A stretch of 64,000 nt of DNA from Pullulanibacillus camelliae. Lineage in GTDB: Bacteria > Bacillota > Bacilli > Bacillales > Sporolactobacillaceae. The notes beneath the pieces were generated by a model. It worked only from the letters and a program-made list of their open reading frames with translations. It was not told where the DNA came from and searched no databases. The stretch is taken from assembly GCF_014642655.1 (NCBI RefSeq), contig NZ_BMIR01000005.1:62001-126000 (forward strand), given 5' to 3'. The position numbers were made by a program, and so were the translations under genes. Shown in pieces: positions 57,501-64,000 of this stretch; within the stretch, counting starts at the first letter, position 1, and the number at the start of each line of letters is the position of its first letter.

Positions 57501-57686
57501 TGCGCCTTATTGCCATTGGCATTTGGATTGGAGGGCGGCGCACTGATCTCCAAAGGTCTGGGGATTACTGTCATTGGGGGCTTAGCAAGCTCAACGCTCT
57601 TAACTCTTGTTGTAGTACCAATTGTTTATGAGCTCTTTGCTTGGCGCAGAATCCGTAAATGGAAACGAGAGCATGAAGTAAAATAA
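54540..57686 (+). CDS. swrC: RND-family efflux transporter, SwrC/YerP-like
   Basis: 1048 residues, the inner-membrane RND pump with 12 helices and two large extracytoplasmic loops. Start RRIIQFSLNNKFALWLM (TM1), DPGATPEEVADKVTKPIEQ, GRVVDDSIVVIENIYRR (TM4 with the proton-relay Asp pair) and GIVITNAIVLIDRV in the second half are RND/HAE1-type signatures. In B. subtilis SwrC exports surfactin-like and other amphiphiles and aids swarming. An insert rich in Gln/Ala/Gly (about 260-290) varies in the family. ATG 54540 follows AAAGGTGG. Confidence 0.92.
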   Translation: MRRIIQFSLNNKFALWLMTIIVIVAGLYSSVNMKMETLPSITPPVMTISAVDPGATPEEVADKVTKPIEQAIQNQPGVKTVTSNSYKNTSSIQVEYEFSTDLDQAEDKLKDAVSKIDYPDNVETPTINRLSLDAFPILTFSVSQSDHQSLEKLTQTVDKQIVPKLEGVEGVSSVDVSGKEVKEIDLSFDKKALDKYGLDEETVINTIKSDNASVPLGLYTFGDTQQSVVINGQATTLKDLKNLEIPVQAMAGQQGAGQQAGTQGAAAGQAVPPSSQQSTIQLPTVKLSELADVKMVGKADSISRTNGKPSIAVQIVKASDANTVDVANGINDQMEKVKKDFPNLKVINTLDQAQPIKDSVNAMIEKAVLGAIFAMLIILLFLRNIKSTIISVVSIPLSLLIAMIILKQMDITLNIMTLGAMTVAIGRVVDDSIVVIENIYRRLSLTGEKLKGKELIIAATREMFIPIMSSTIVTIAVFLPLGFVTGMIGQLFLPFALTIVFALLASLLVAITIVPMLAHSLFKNGLKEKAKRDDARPSRFALGYRGFLNWTLNHKWITSIIAVLLLVGSFTLVPFIGVSFIPSDEQKMMAITYNPDPGQTQADVEKVGTQAESYFDSRKHVKVIQYSIGGGNPLSQNENQALFYIQYDDDTPHFDKEQDTVLKHLKKSVSKGDWGTVDISSSGSSNQVTMYVYGDNIDEIKPTIEKIQGVMKANSHLKNVDSSLSKNYVEYTFGVDQDKLSALGLTTAQVAAAFTQNSQRDAITTVKKGNEDINVYLASDESNYQTIDDLAKTKIKTPSGNSVALSDITDRDKGQTSDTITRRNGQIYASVSGDITSKDVSKVTADVKKKVDKIDLPSGVSVSMGGVSEDINTTFTQLGLAMLAAIAIVYLILVITFGSAGTPFVILLSLPFVLIGAFLALFISGETISVSVMIGALMLIGIVITNAIVLIDRVIHKEKEGISTREALLEAGVTRLRPILMTAIATICALLPLAFGLEGGALISKGLGITVIGGLASSTLLTLVVVPIVYELFAWRRIRKWKREHEVK

Positions 57687-57689
57687 AGA

Positions 57690-58170
57690 ACCTATCAAAG
57701 GGTGAGATAAAACGAAAAGAAATCACCCTCGTAACGAACGATAAGTAGTCAGGGAAACGGGAAGCGGAGTCAAAATACGGAGACGCCTACAGGAACGGGG
57801 CAAATGTTACTTCACGAATAAACGACGCGTTGTTCCGAGGATGTTGACGACAAAGCAAGCCTAACAGACGAAGGAACAGGGGCTTCTTAGTCAAGCCTCT
57901 TACATTTTCAAGGCCCTTCGGCTAAAAACATCACATCCATGTGATAACGCCTAAGCTAGCACATCCATACCACTCCAAAACGTAAAAAGCACTCTTCGGG
58001 GATCCCGGTGGTGCGTTGAAACCCGAAGCTAGCGCCTCCTTGCGCGCCTAAGGCGGTGCCTGTGGCAAGCGAGTAGTTTGACGGAGCGCTTCATGACTCA
58101 CTCAAAAATCCGAACGCATCCCTTCAAAATTGTGGGTGCGTTCGGATTCTCTATGAGCTGAAGACATCTG
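57690..58170. repeat. GC-rich MITE-like element with an internal insertion
   Basis: The left part (57755-57810, GGAGTCAAAATACGGAGACG) and the right part (58050-58160, with GGCAAGCGAGTAGTTTGACGG and the GAACGCAT hairpin) match the element at 4891-5168. Between them lie about 240 extra bases that contain CACATCCATGTGATAACGCC and several small inverted repeats. A second repeat appears to have inserted into a copy of the first. Confidence 0.6.
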
Positions 58171-58244
58171 CCCAGCCCTTTTGATCACCCACTTTCCGCT
58201 GGAGTCTCGCGCCTCGCGCTCCAATCCGCTTAATCAGGCAATGA

Positions 58245-58316
58245 AGTCTATTTCATATTGGATGATGCTCTATACTAAGGACAAGGACCGGGCAAGCTCT
58301 TCGCCCGGTTTTTCTT
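58245..58316 (+). repeat. Copy of the 16490-16530 repeat end with terminator hairpin
   Basis: CATATTGGATGATGCTCTAT and ACCGGGC...GCCCGGT plus T run repeat the end of the composite at 16229-16530, again directly followed by the 160-nt element. Confidence 0.65.
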
Positions 58317-58420
58317 ATACTATCAGAATGTATAACTTCGCTGACGCTCATAAAGGAAGAGAGTATAAGGCGGGCTTTGACTTTCGACATTAAAGCTTGG
58401 CGATAAGCCAATTTTTCTAA
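58317..58420 (+). repeat. 160-nt dispersed element, short form, copy F
   Basis: The 5' half is nearly identical to copies A and B (ATACTATCAGAATGTATAAC...GAGAGTATAAG). The interior is replaced by the hairpin TTGGC-GATAA-GCCAA before the shared TTTTTCTAA end. Confidence 0.68.
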
Positions 58421-58842
58421 CTTTTTATCTTCCATCTGATTCAAATCCCCTTTTTCGTGTTTAAATTATTAGGTATGCCTTGGACTTCTTTGGAAACAGA
58501 CAAACATTATTGGAAGTATTACTCTGACTTTTTCTTCACAGAAAAAAGCATAGCATTCGGACTCAAACAGTAAGTGAAACTAACGGCGGTGTAAGCTTCC
58601 GAATCAGAGGGCTCAACAAATGAGGATGTCATATGAATAAATAGAGTGGATAATCCTTCAGTCAGCCTGACAACAAGGTTTCAAAATGGGAAAAGCTGAT
58701 CAAAGTCGTTAATATGAGTGGCACGTCTAGCTGACATCTGACAGGGCAGAATCCGCCATGCGTTTGTCTGAAATGACTACGATTAAAATTTTTAAAATAT
58801 TTAAACTTATAAGTAAGACGCCGAAACTAAAGGATGAGGTAG
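58421..58842. other. Intergenic region before the sulfatase-fold gene
   Basis: AT-rich, no supported ORF. A lone head of the AACAAA-array family (GTAAGCTTCCGAATCAGAGG, 58592-58611) is present with one AACAAA after it. Confidence 0.5.
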
Positions 58843-60216
58843 TTGAAGTGTATATTTATTTCGCTGGATACTCTAAGAGCAGATCACTTGGGATGCTATG
58901 GCTATTCTAAAGCAACAAGTCCGCATATTGATGCGATCGCTTCACAGGGAGTGTTGTTTGAAAAAGCCTTCGCCTCCGATATTCCGACTGAAGTGGCCCA
59001 TACGAGTTTGTTTACTGGAAAGGTAGGTTTGTCCACAGGTGTGGTGTCGCACGGATCAACGCAAACGTATTTACCTAAATCTGTCGAGTGGCTTCCAGAT
59101 ATCTTAAGAAGATCAGGATGGACAACAGCAGCGGTTGATAATTTATATCATCTAAAGGAGTGGTTTGCCAGAGGGTATCGCTACTATATTAATACGAAGG
59201 GAGAGAAGCGATGGATCGACGGCCGAACGATTAATGCTTATGCCAAACCGTGGCTTAAAGCCCATAAGGATGAAGACTTTTTCTTATTTTTACATTATTG
59301 GGATCCGCATACCCCGTATTTGCCACCTAAGGAATATATTTCGGACTTTTATTCAGCAGAAAAAAATCCCCGGGATCCCGCTAATCCAAGTATGAACCGA
59401 GCCTTTCACCACAGAGCCTATCCTTTTTTTAAGTACCATCATTATGACCTGCTTAAAGGTGTTACAGATGCAGACTATTTCAATGCCCTCTATGATGCTG
59501 AAATTAGATATCTAGATGACTTGTTAAAAGAGTTAGATGATGTTCTTGATGCATTAGGTATTTTAGAAGAGACCTGGCTCATTTTATTTGGAGATCATGG
59601 AGAAAGCTTGACCGAGCATGATATCTTTTGGGATCATTGTGGGCTTTATGAGTCGACAGTCCATGTACCCATGATTATGCGCTGGCCTCAACAGCTTCCA
59701 GAAGGTAGGCGTATAAGAGCAATGGTTCAACACACTGATCTGATGCCAACACTCCTAGAGGCAATAGGAATGGCGTCCCCAATAGGGCTCGATGGAGAAA
59801 GCCTGTGGCCGCTAATAACAGGAAAACAAACGCACCTTCGTTCGACCATCTTTCTCAGTGAATGTGCGTGGCAAGCCAGTCGTGCCATTCGGTCACAGCA
59901 ATTCAAATTAATCAAGATGTATGATCCGGGCCCTTTTGTCCGACCGAAGTATGAGTTGTATGATCTTATCCGTGATCCACAGGAAAAACATAATGTCGCA
60001 CAGAATTTTCCTGAAATAAAAGCACGCCTTGAAGAAACCTTGGAGCGTTGGGTTAGGTCAAAGCTAGGTGATGAGCGTGAGGACCCGATGATAACAGTGC
60101 TTAGAGCGGAAGGCCTTCCCTTTAAAAGGCGCATTGAAAAAATATTGGATGAATACGGCTTGTCGTGGGAAAGCTGGTGTCACAATCCTGATCCTGCAAG
60201 GATAGATAACCATTAA
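58843..60216 (+). CDS. Sulfatase-fold hydrolase with a threonine nucleophile
   Basis: 457 residues of the alkaline-phosphatase superfamily. N-terminal metal ligand D9 in ISLDTLRADHLGCYGY, and the second metal pair in LFGDHGESL. The nucleophile segment reads IPTEVAHTSLFTGK: aligned on the TG, the formylglycine Cys/Ser is replaced by Thr49, Pro by Val51 and Arg by His53. It is therefore more likely a phospho- or phosphonate-ester hydrolase, or a transferase, than a formylglycine sulfatase. No signal peptide, so cytoplasmic. TTG start behind GATGAGGT. It precedes the sugar importer by 55 bases, suggesting that it acts on the imported compound. Confidence 0.8.
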   Translation: MKCIFISLDTLRADHLGCYGYSKATSPHIDAIASQGVLFEKAFASDIPTEVAHTSLFTGKVGLSTGVVSHGSTQTYLPKSVEWLPDILRRSGWTTAAVDNLYHLKEWFARGYRYYINTKGEKRWIDGRTINAYAKPWLKAHKDEDFFLFLHYWDPHTPYLPPKEYISDFYSAEKNPRDPANPSMNRAFHHRAYPFFKYHHYDLLKGVTDADYFNALYDAEIRYLDDLLKELDDVLDALGILEETWLILFGDHGESLTEHDIFWDHCGLYESTVHVPMIMRWPQQLPEGRRIRAMVQHTDLMPTLLEAIGMASPIGLDGESLWPLITGKQTHLRSTIFLSECAWQASRAIRSQQFKLIKMYDPGPFVRPKYELYDLIRDPQEKHNVAQNFPEIKARLEETLERWVRSKLGDEREDPMITVLRAEGLPFKRRIEKILDEYGLSWESWCHNPDPARIDNH

Positions 60217-60234
60217 GTGAAAAATATCTCTTTG

Positions 60235-60249
60235 TGTAAGCCCTTTCAT
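60235..60249. promoter_or_regulatory. Possible cre-like site before the ABC importer
   Basis: TGTAAGCCCTTTCAT fits the cre consensus except for the central CG (CC here). Its central mismatch makes CcpA binding uncertain. Confidence 0.3.
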
Positions 60250-60271
60250 AAATTAAGTAGAGGTGATGACG

Positions 60272-61777
60272 GTGGGATTCAAAAAGCTAGGACGGATAGG
60301 ATTCATGCTAGCGCTTGCTTTAAGTGTGTTATCTGCCTGTGCGGTGGTGCCTGGCACTTCTTCTAAGCAAGGGAGCGGAAAGGATTCAGGAAAACCATTT
60401 AAAGGGACGATTACCATGTATGCAGGGGATTATAGCCCTAACAAAATTGTTCTGCAAAATGATAAGAAAGCGACAGTGATGCAAACACTAGCGGATGAAT
60501 ACGAAAAGAAAACAGGGGTAAAAATCGAATTTATCAAAGGCCTTCCTGCTGATCAAGATTACATGACATGGGTGAGAACAAAAGCTGCCGGTGGACAGCT
60601 TCCTGATATCATTTGGTCGCAGTGGTATGACGCCAATTCGGCCTTAGCAAAAGGGACGCTGATCGACTTATCTCCCTACCTAAAAGCCAAGAACCCGTAT
60701 GCAGATAACACGCCCTGGAATCAATTGTTAAACAGTCAAATCATGTCGGAAACCAAAGCGCCGAATGGCAGCACTTATGTCATTAATGGCGACTATGTAG
60801 GGACAGCCACCTTTTATAATAAAGAGGCCTTTAAGAAGGCCGGAATCACATCCTTTCCTGAAACGTGGTCGGCATTCATTGATGCCTGCAAAAAACTGAA
60901 GGCGGCGGGCTATACGCCTTTTGCTTGGGACTTAGCTTCTAGCCCGACGGGGATGGATCGAATCACGTGGTTGGCGCGATTGTTTTATACTAATTTTTAT
61001 TCAGATGAATATGATAACCTCATGTTTTCTGGCAGTGAAACGATGACCAATAAGGATCAAGTGATCGCAATTAAAAAAGGGATCTTTGGTCCAGAGAATA
61101 AGAAGTGGATGGCGTTGTGGCCGATTATTAAGGATTTTTCATCCTATTGGCAGAAGGATTTTACTGGCAGTGATTCCAATGGACAGGGAACAATGCTTGC
61201 CTTTCTTAAGGGGAATGTTGGCATGTATTTTGATGGCTCGTGGGCTGCAGAACAAATCAAGTCGGCGAAGCCCAGTTTTGAATGGGGATCTTTTAAAAAT
61301 CCTTATCCGGATAAAGCAACATCTGAATTTGCGACTGATTTCGACTCCTCAGCTTCTATTGGTGGTCCCAGTGCAGGCTTTCAGTATGCAGTCCCCTCAC
61401 AAAAGGCCAACAATTCTCTTACGCCAGCAAAGGAAAAGGCCATTGTGGATTGGTTGATGTTTATCACCACACCAAAGCATGATGAGGCGATTGTTAATGA
61501 GCTTGGACGCGATGTGCCTACCATTGCTGGAGCAAAGCCAACAGCACCGCTAAGCAATTTATCCGATTTGATTAATCAGCCATTAAAGAGCATTTTTGGT
61601 GGCATTAATCTCGAACAGAAAGAGCAGGATGCTATTTATAGAGCGTTTCAGAATTATATTTTAGGCGATATTTCCCTCGCGCAATTTGGAAAAACGGCAA
61701 AGACTGAGATGAACAAAACGGCGGATCAAATGATTAAAGACAACCATTGGGATCTTTCCGAGTACCTAGATAAATAA
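60272..61777 (+). CDS. Sugar ABC transporter, solute-binding lipoprotein
   Basis: 501 residues. Signal peptide with lipobox LSAC, then a family 1 extracellular solute-binding fold (ADEYEKKTGVKIEFIKG, LPDIIWSQWYDANSALAKGTLIDLSPYL, MYFDGSWAAEQI). Longer than maltose-type proteins, so an oligosaccharide or a modified sugar is plausible. Frame-opening codons at 60263 and 60266 lie on or next to the SD AGAGGTG; GTG 60272 is chosen. First of three importer genes. Confidence 0.88.
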   Translation: MGFKKLGRIGFMLALALSVLSACAVVPGTSSKQGSGKDSGKPFKGTITMYAGDYSPNKIVLQNDKKATVMQTLADEYEKKTGVKIEFIKGLPADQDYMTWVRTKAAGGQLPDIIWSQWYDANSALAKGTLIDLSPYLKAKNPYADNTPWNQLLNSQIMSETKAPNGSTYVINGDYVGTATFYNKEAFKKAGITSFPETWSAFIDACKKLKAAGYTPFAWDLASSPTGMDRITWLARLFYTNFYSDEYDNLMFSGSETMTNKDQVIAIKKGIFGPENKKWMALWPIIKDFSSYWQKDFTGSDSNGQGTMLAFLKGNVGMYFDGSWAAEQIKSAKPSFEWGSFKNPYPDKATSEFATDFDSSASIGGPSAGFQYAVPSQKANNSLTPAKEKAIVDWLMFITTPKHDEAIVNELGRDVPTIAGAKPTAPLSNLSDLINQPLKSIFGGINLEQKEQDAIYRAFQNYILGDISLAQFGKTAKTEMNKTADQMIKDNHWDLSEYLDK

Positions 61778-61896
61778 CAAATGAGCGGGCGTTTCCACTG
61801 TGTCTAAGGAAGCCCTGCACCTTTCCCTCCAAAGGAAGCAGGAAGCTATCCAAATACATGCCTTGGCTATGGGCGAGCTAAAAAAGGGGTGAAGAA

Positions 61897-62844
61897 ATGG
61901 CAAAGACGGTAGAGGATGTGAAAATCGCTCGGGTAATAAAACACTCGCGCCTTAAAAAGCACTTTCGTTACAATTGGAAATCAGGCTATGGCATGCTGAT
62001 CCCTTCTTTCATTCTATTGATTCTGTTCATGTATTATCCAGCGATGATTGCCATTGGCTTTTCTTTTACGAATTGGGATGGCTTTAATCAGCCGCAATTT
62101 ACAGGTCTTACAAATTATAGTGCATTGTTTCATGACAAGATCTTTTGGCTTTCATTAAAAAATGTTGGTATCTGGGCTGTTATAAAGGTCGTTATTGAAC
62201 TCCTTGTTCCTCTTATTGTTGCTGTCGTCATCTACCATTTGAATAGCAAAAGGATGCAGTATATCTATCGTGTGTTGTTCGTCATTCCTGTCGTTGTGCC
62301 TGGGATTGTTATGTTTATGATTTGGAGCTTTATCTATGATCCAAATGTCGGTGTGTTAAATGCTTTGTTGCATGCTGTTGGCATGGATGGCTTCATAAAA
62401 AATTGGCTCGGTGATCCTAAGCTTGCTTTGTATGCACTCATGTTTGTCGGTTTCCCTTTTGTTATTCCTTTTAATCTTCTCATCTTTTTTGCAGGATTGC
62501 AGAATATCTCAGAGAGCATTTATGAATCGGCGAAATTGGATGGCATTACACGAATCAAGCGCTTTTTACACATTGAAATGCCATTAGTGATGGGGCAGGT
62601 AAAGCTCATTCTGATATTAACGGTCATTCAGCTTTTGCAAAATGTGACCTTGCCCTTGGTCATGACAAACGGAGGACCTGGTTATTCCACTTATGTTCCT
62701 GGATTATATATGTACTTTCTTGCCTTCCAAAATGGTCAATTTGGCCTCGGTATGGCGGTTTCGATGATCATTTTTGTCATTGTATTAATCCTGACATGGA
62801 TTCAGATGAAGTATATTAACCCAAGTACGGAATATGAGGCTTAG
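61897..62844 (+). CDS. Sugar ABC transporter permease, MalF/UgpA type
   Basis: 315 residues, six transmembrane helices after a basic cytoplasmic N-terminus. The EAA loop is ESAKLDGITRIKRFLHIEMPL, contacting the ATPase. LTNGGPGYST-like MTNGGPGYSTYVPGLY is typical of the CUT1 family. SD GGGGTGA before ATG 61897. No ATPase gene is in the window; CUT1 importers often share an MsmX-type ATPase encoded elsewhere. Confidence 0.91.
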   Translation: MAKTVEDVKIARVIKHSRLKKHFRYNWKSGYGMLIPSFILLILFMYYPAMIAIGFSFTNWDGFNQPQFTGLTNYSALFHDKIFWLSLKNVGIWAVIKVVIELLVPLIVAVVIYHLNSKRMQYIYRVLFVIPVVVPGIVMFMIWSFIYDPNVGVLNALLHAVGMDGFIKNWLGDPKLALYALMFVGFPFVIPFNLLIFFAGLQNISESIYESAKLDGITRIKRFLHIEMPLVMGQVKLILILTVIQLLQNVTLPLVMTNGGPGYSTYVPGLYMYFLAFQNGQFGLGMAVSMIIFVIVLILTWIQMKYINPSTEYEA

Positions 62845-62859
62845 AAGGGAGAGAGGAGC

Positions 62860-63687
62860 TTGATACAGCATTTGCGCAAGGACTTTTGGAGTCATTGCTT
62901 TTTAGTCATTCTTGCATTTATAGCTCTATATCCATTCATCTATATGATTATCACTTCATTTAAGACGAATGGACAATTTTACAGTCATTTTTTTGGCATC
63001 ACTTTTCCACTTCATTTTGAAAATTACAGATTAGCGTGGGAGTCGATTGGCGGGTATATTTTTAACTCCGTGTTTGTCGGAGTGGTTAGTGTCCTGCTCA
63101 TTATTTGCTCGTCTGCGCTTGCTGGCTATTCGTTTGCCCGCCTTCGCTTTTTGGGCAAGAATTTTCTTTACATGTCAGTGGTTGCCTTGCTGATGATTCC
63201 TGGTTTGTTAACCCTTATTCCTTTGTTTTTATTAATCAAAGGCTTTGGACTTTTGAATTCTTATGCAGGGCTGATCCTGGCCTTTGCTGCCGCTGGTCAG
63301 GCGTTTACTATTTTTGTTTTTCGGCAATCCTTTGCCTCCCTACCAGAAGAGCTCTTTGAGGCGGCGCGTATCGATGGCTGCGGTGAAATGCGTGTCTTTT
63401 TGCAGATTGTTCTCCCACTTGCTAAGCCGATTGTCGGCACGATGGCGATTTGGAACCTGCTTACGATTTGGAATGAATATATGATGCCGCTTGTTTTAAT
63501 CAGTGATTCTAGTAAATTTCCAATTACTGTTGGCTTAATTCAGTTCAAGAGTCAATTTGTTTCCCAAACGTTATATGGGCCGATGTTTGCGGGATACACC
63601 ATTGCTTCATTACCTTTACTTTTGCTCTTTATTTTTACCATGCGTTTATTTATGAAAGGCCTTACATCAGGAGCAGTAAAAATGTAA
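62860..63687 (+). CDS. Sugar ABC transporter permease, MalG/UgpE type
   Basis: 275 residues, six transmembrane helices. EAA loop FEAARIDGCGEMRVFLQIVLPLAKP and the SLPEEL preceding it mark the second CUT1 permease. TTG start 62860 behind GAGAGGAG, 15 bases after the first permease, so the two are co-translated. Confidence 0.91.
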   Translation: MIQHLRKDFWSHCFLVILAFIALYPFIYMIITSFKTNGQFYSHFFGITFPLHFENYRLAWESIGGYIFNSVFVGVVSVLLIICSSALAGYSFARLRFLGKNFLYMSVVALLMIPGLLTLIPLFLLIKGFGLLNSYAGLILAFAAAGQAFTIFVFRQSFASLPEELFEAARIDGCGEMRVFLQIVLPLAKPIVGTMAIWNLLTIWNEYMMPLVLISDSSKFPITVGLIQFKSQFVSQTLYGPMFAGYTIASLPLLLLFIFTMRLFMKGLTSGAVKM

Positions 63688-63742
63688 AATACTGAGTTAA
63701 GCAAGAAAGAGGCGTATGCATTGGTTGAAAGGAGCTTAAAAC

Positions 63743-64000
63743 ATGATTGTTTTTAGTAGTGAAACGTATATGAAGGAAAAGACCTTTCCTTTCTGCATTA
63801 ATCGCTATATTCATGACAGTCAAAATTATCCTCCTGTACACACGCATGAATTTGTTGAATTGGTCTACGTTGTTGCTGGTGAGGCGGAACATGTTTTTAC
63901 TGGAAAGCATTATAAGCTAAAAGCAAAGGATGTTTTCATTATTAATCCAGGGGAGGATCATACCTTCCGAATCCCACCTGGTCGTTCCATTGAGATCATT
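63743..64000 (+). CDS. AraC-family regulator, N-terminal part (cut by window end)
   Basis: The first 86 codons are present, starting MIVFSSETYMKEKTFPF. The segment HTHEFVELVYVVAGEAEHVFTG...VFIINPGEDHTF is the cupin sugar-sensor domain of AraC-type regulators; the HTH would lie beyond the window. SD GAAAGGAG before ATG 63743. Position right after the importer suggests that it controls it. Confidence 0.82.
   Translation, partial: MIVFSSETYMKEKTFPFCINRYIHDSQNYPPVHTHEFVELVYVVAGEAEHVFTGKHYKLKAKDVFIINPGEDHTFRIPPGRSIEII

Noticed and set aside
58181-58444. Short frames on both strands after swrC
   Set aside because: They fall in repeat copies (16490-type end and short 160-nt element).

Overview
The window looks like a chromosomal segment of a low-to-moderate-GC, endospore-forming member of the Bacillales. 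Seen: Bacillus-type gene order (trxB-yvcI-rapZ-yvcK-whiA-crh; clpP with a CtsR box; cggR-gapA-pgk-tpiA-gpmI-eno; secG-est-rnr), a tmRNA whose tag ends ALAA, frequent TTG/GTG starts behind strong Shine-Dalgarno (SD) sites, and a CdaS-type diadenylate cyclase, known from spore formers. Family placement within Bacillales is not decidable here; a Sporolactobacillaceae/Bacillaceae relative is a guess.

Layout. 1-4.8 kb: the trxB tail, then the rapZ/yvcK/whiA/crh cell-wall and carbon-signalling operon. 4.9-9.1 kb: clpP (minus), a small heavy-metal-associated protein, tRNA-Arg(CCG), a CorA-type transporter with an unusual leader, and a glutaredoxin-like protein. 9.1-16.2 kb: CggR-controlled lower glycolysis. 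16.9-20.5 kb: secG, carboxylesterase and RNase R. 20.8-25.9 kb: methionine-salvage genes (mtnE, mtnU), a threonine-synthase-like enzyme, a TSUP exporter and a Dabb protein, lying between rnr and its usual partner smpB. 26.0-27.1 kb: smpB and ssrA. 27-36 kb: cdaS, small or unknown genes, a GNAT protein, a twice-frameshifted HAD gene, a coiled-coil protein, a large O-acyltransferase with an extra N-terminal domain, a PilZ protein and a PAP2 phosphatase. 36.4-44.1 kb: L-rhamnose catabolism (aldolase/dehydrogenase fusion, AraC regulator, kinase, isomerase, DeoR regulator, mutarotase). 44.8-45.5 kb: a type I-C-like CRISPR array with leader but no cas genes. 46-53 kb: a sugar-type MFS transporter, a DMT permease, a lipoprotein preceded by a 48-residue ORF, two dehydrogenases, an aldo/keto reductase and a second PAP2 protein. 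53.4-57.7 kb: a TetR regulator divergent from an SwrC-type RND exporter. 58.8-64 kb: a sulfatase-fold hydrolase, a complete sugar ABC importer and a truncated AraC regulator.

How it works together: the rhamnose genes convert L-rhamnose to lactaldehyde/lactate and DHAP, which feeds the glycolytic operon upstream. Likely CcpA (cre) sites at the kinase and the MFS gene tie these to carbon-catabolite control, in which Crh is a cofactor.

The most unusual content is non-coding. There are five intergenic arrays of AACAAA motifs at a nearly exact 21-nt period. There is a dispersed ~160-nt element with a long and a short form, and a MITE-like GC-rich element that supplies the clpP terminator. The corA-like gene has a leader ORF plus an SD-masking hairpin. 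The orphan CRISPR array sits directly after one of the 21-nt arrays.
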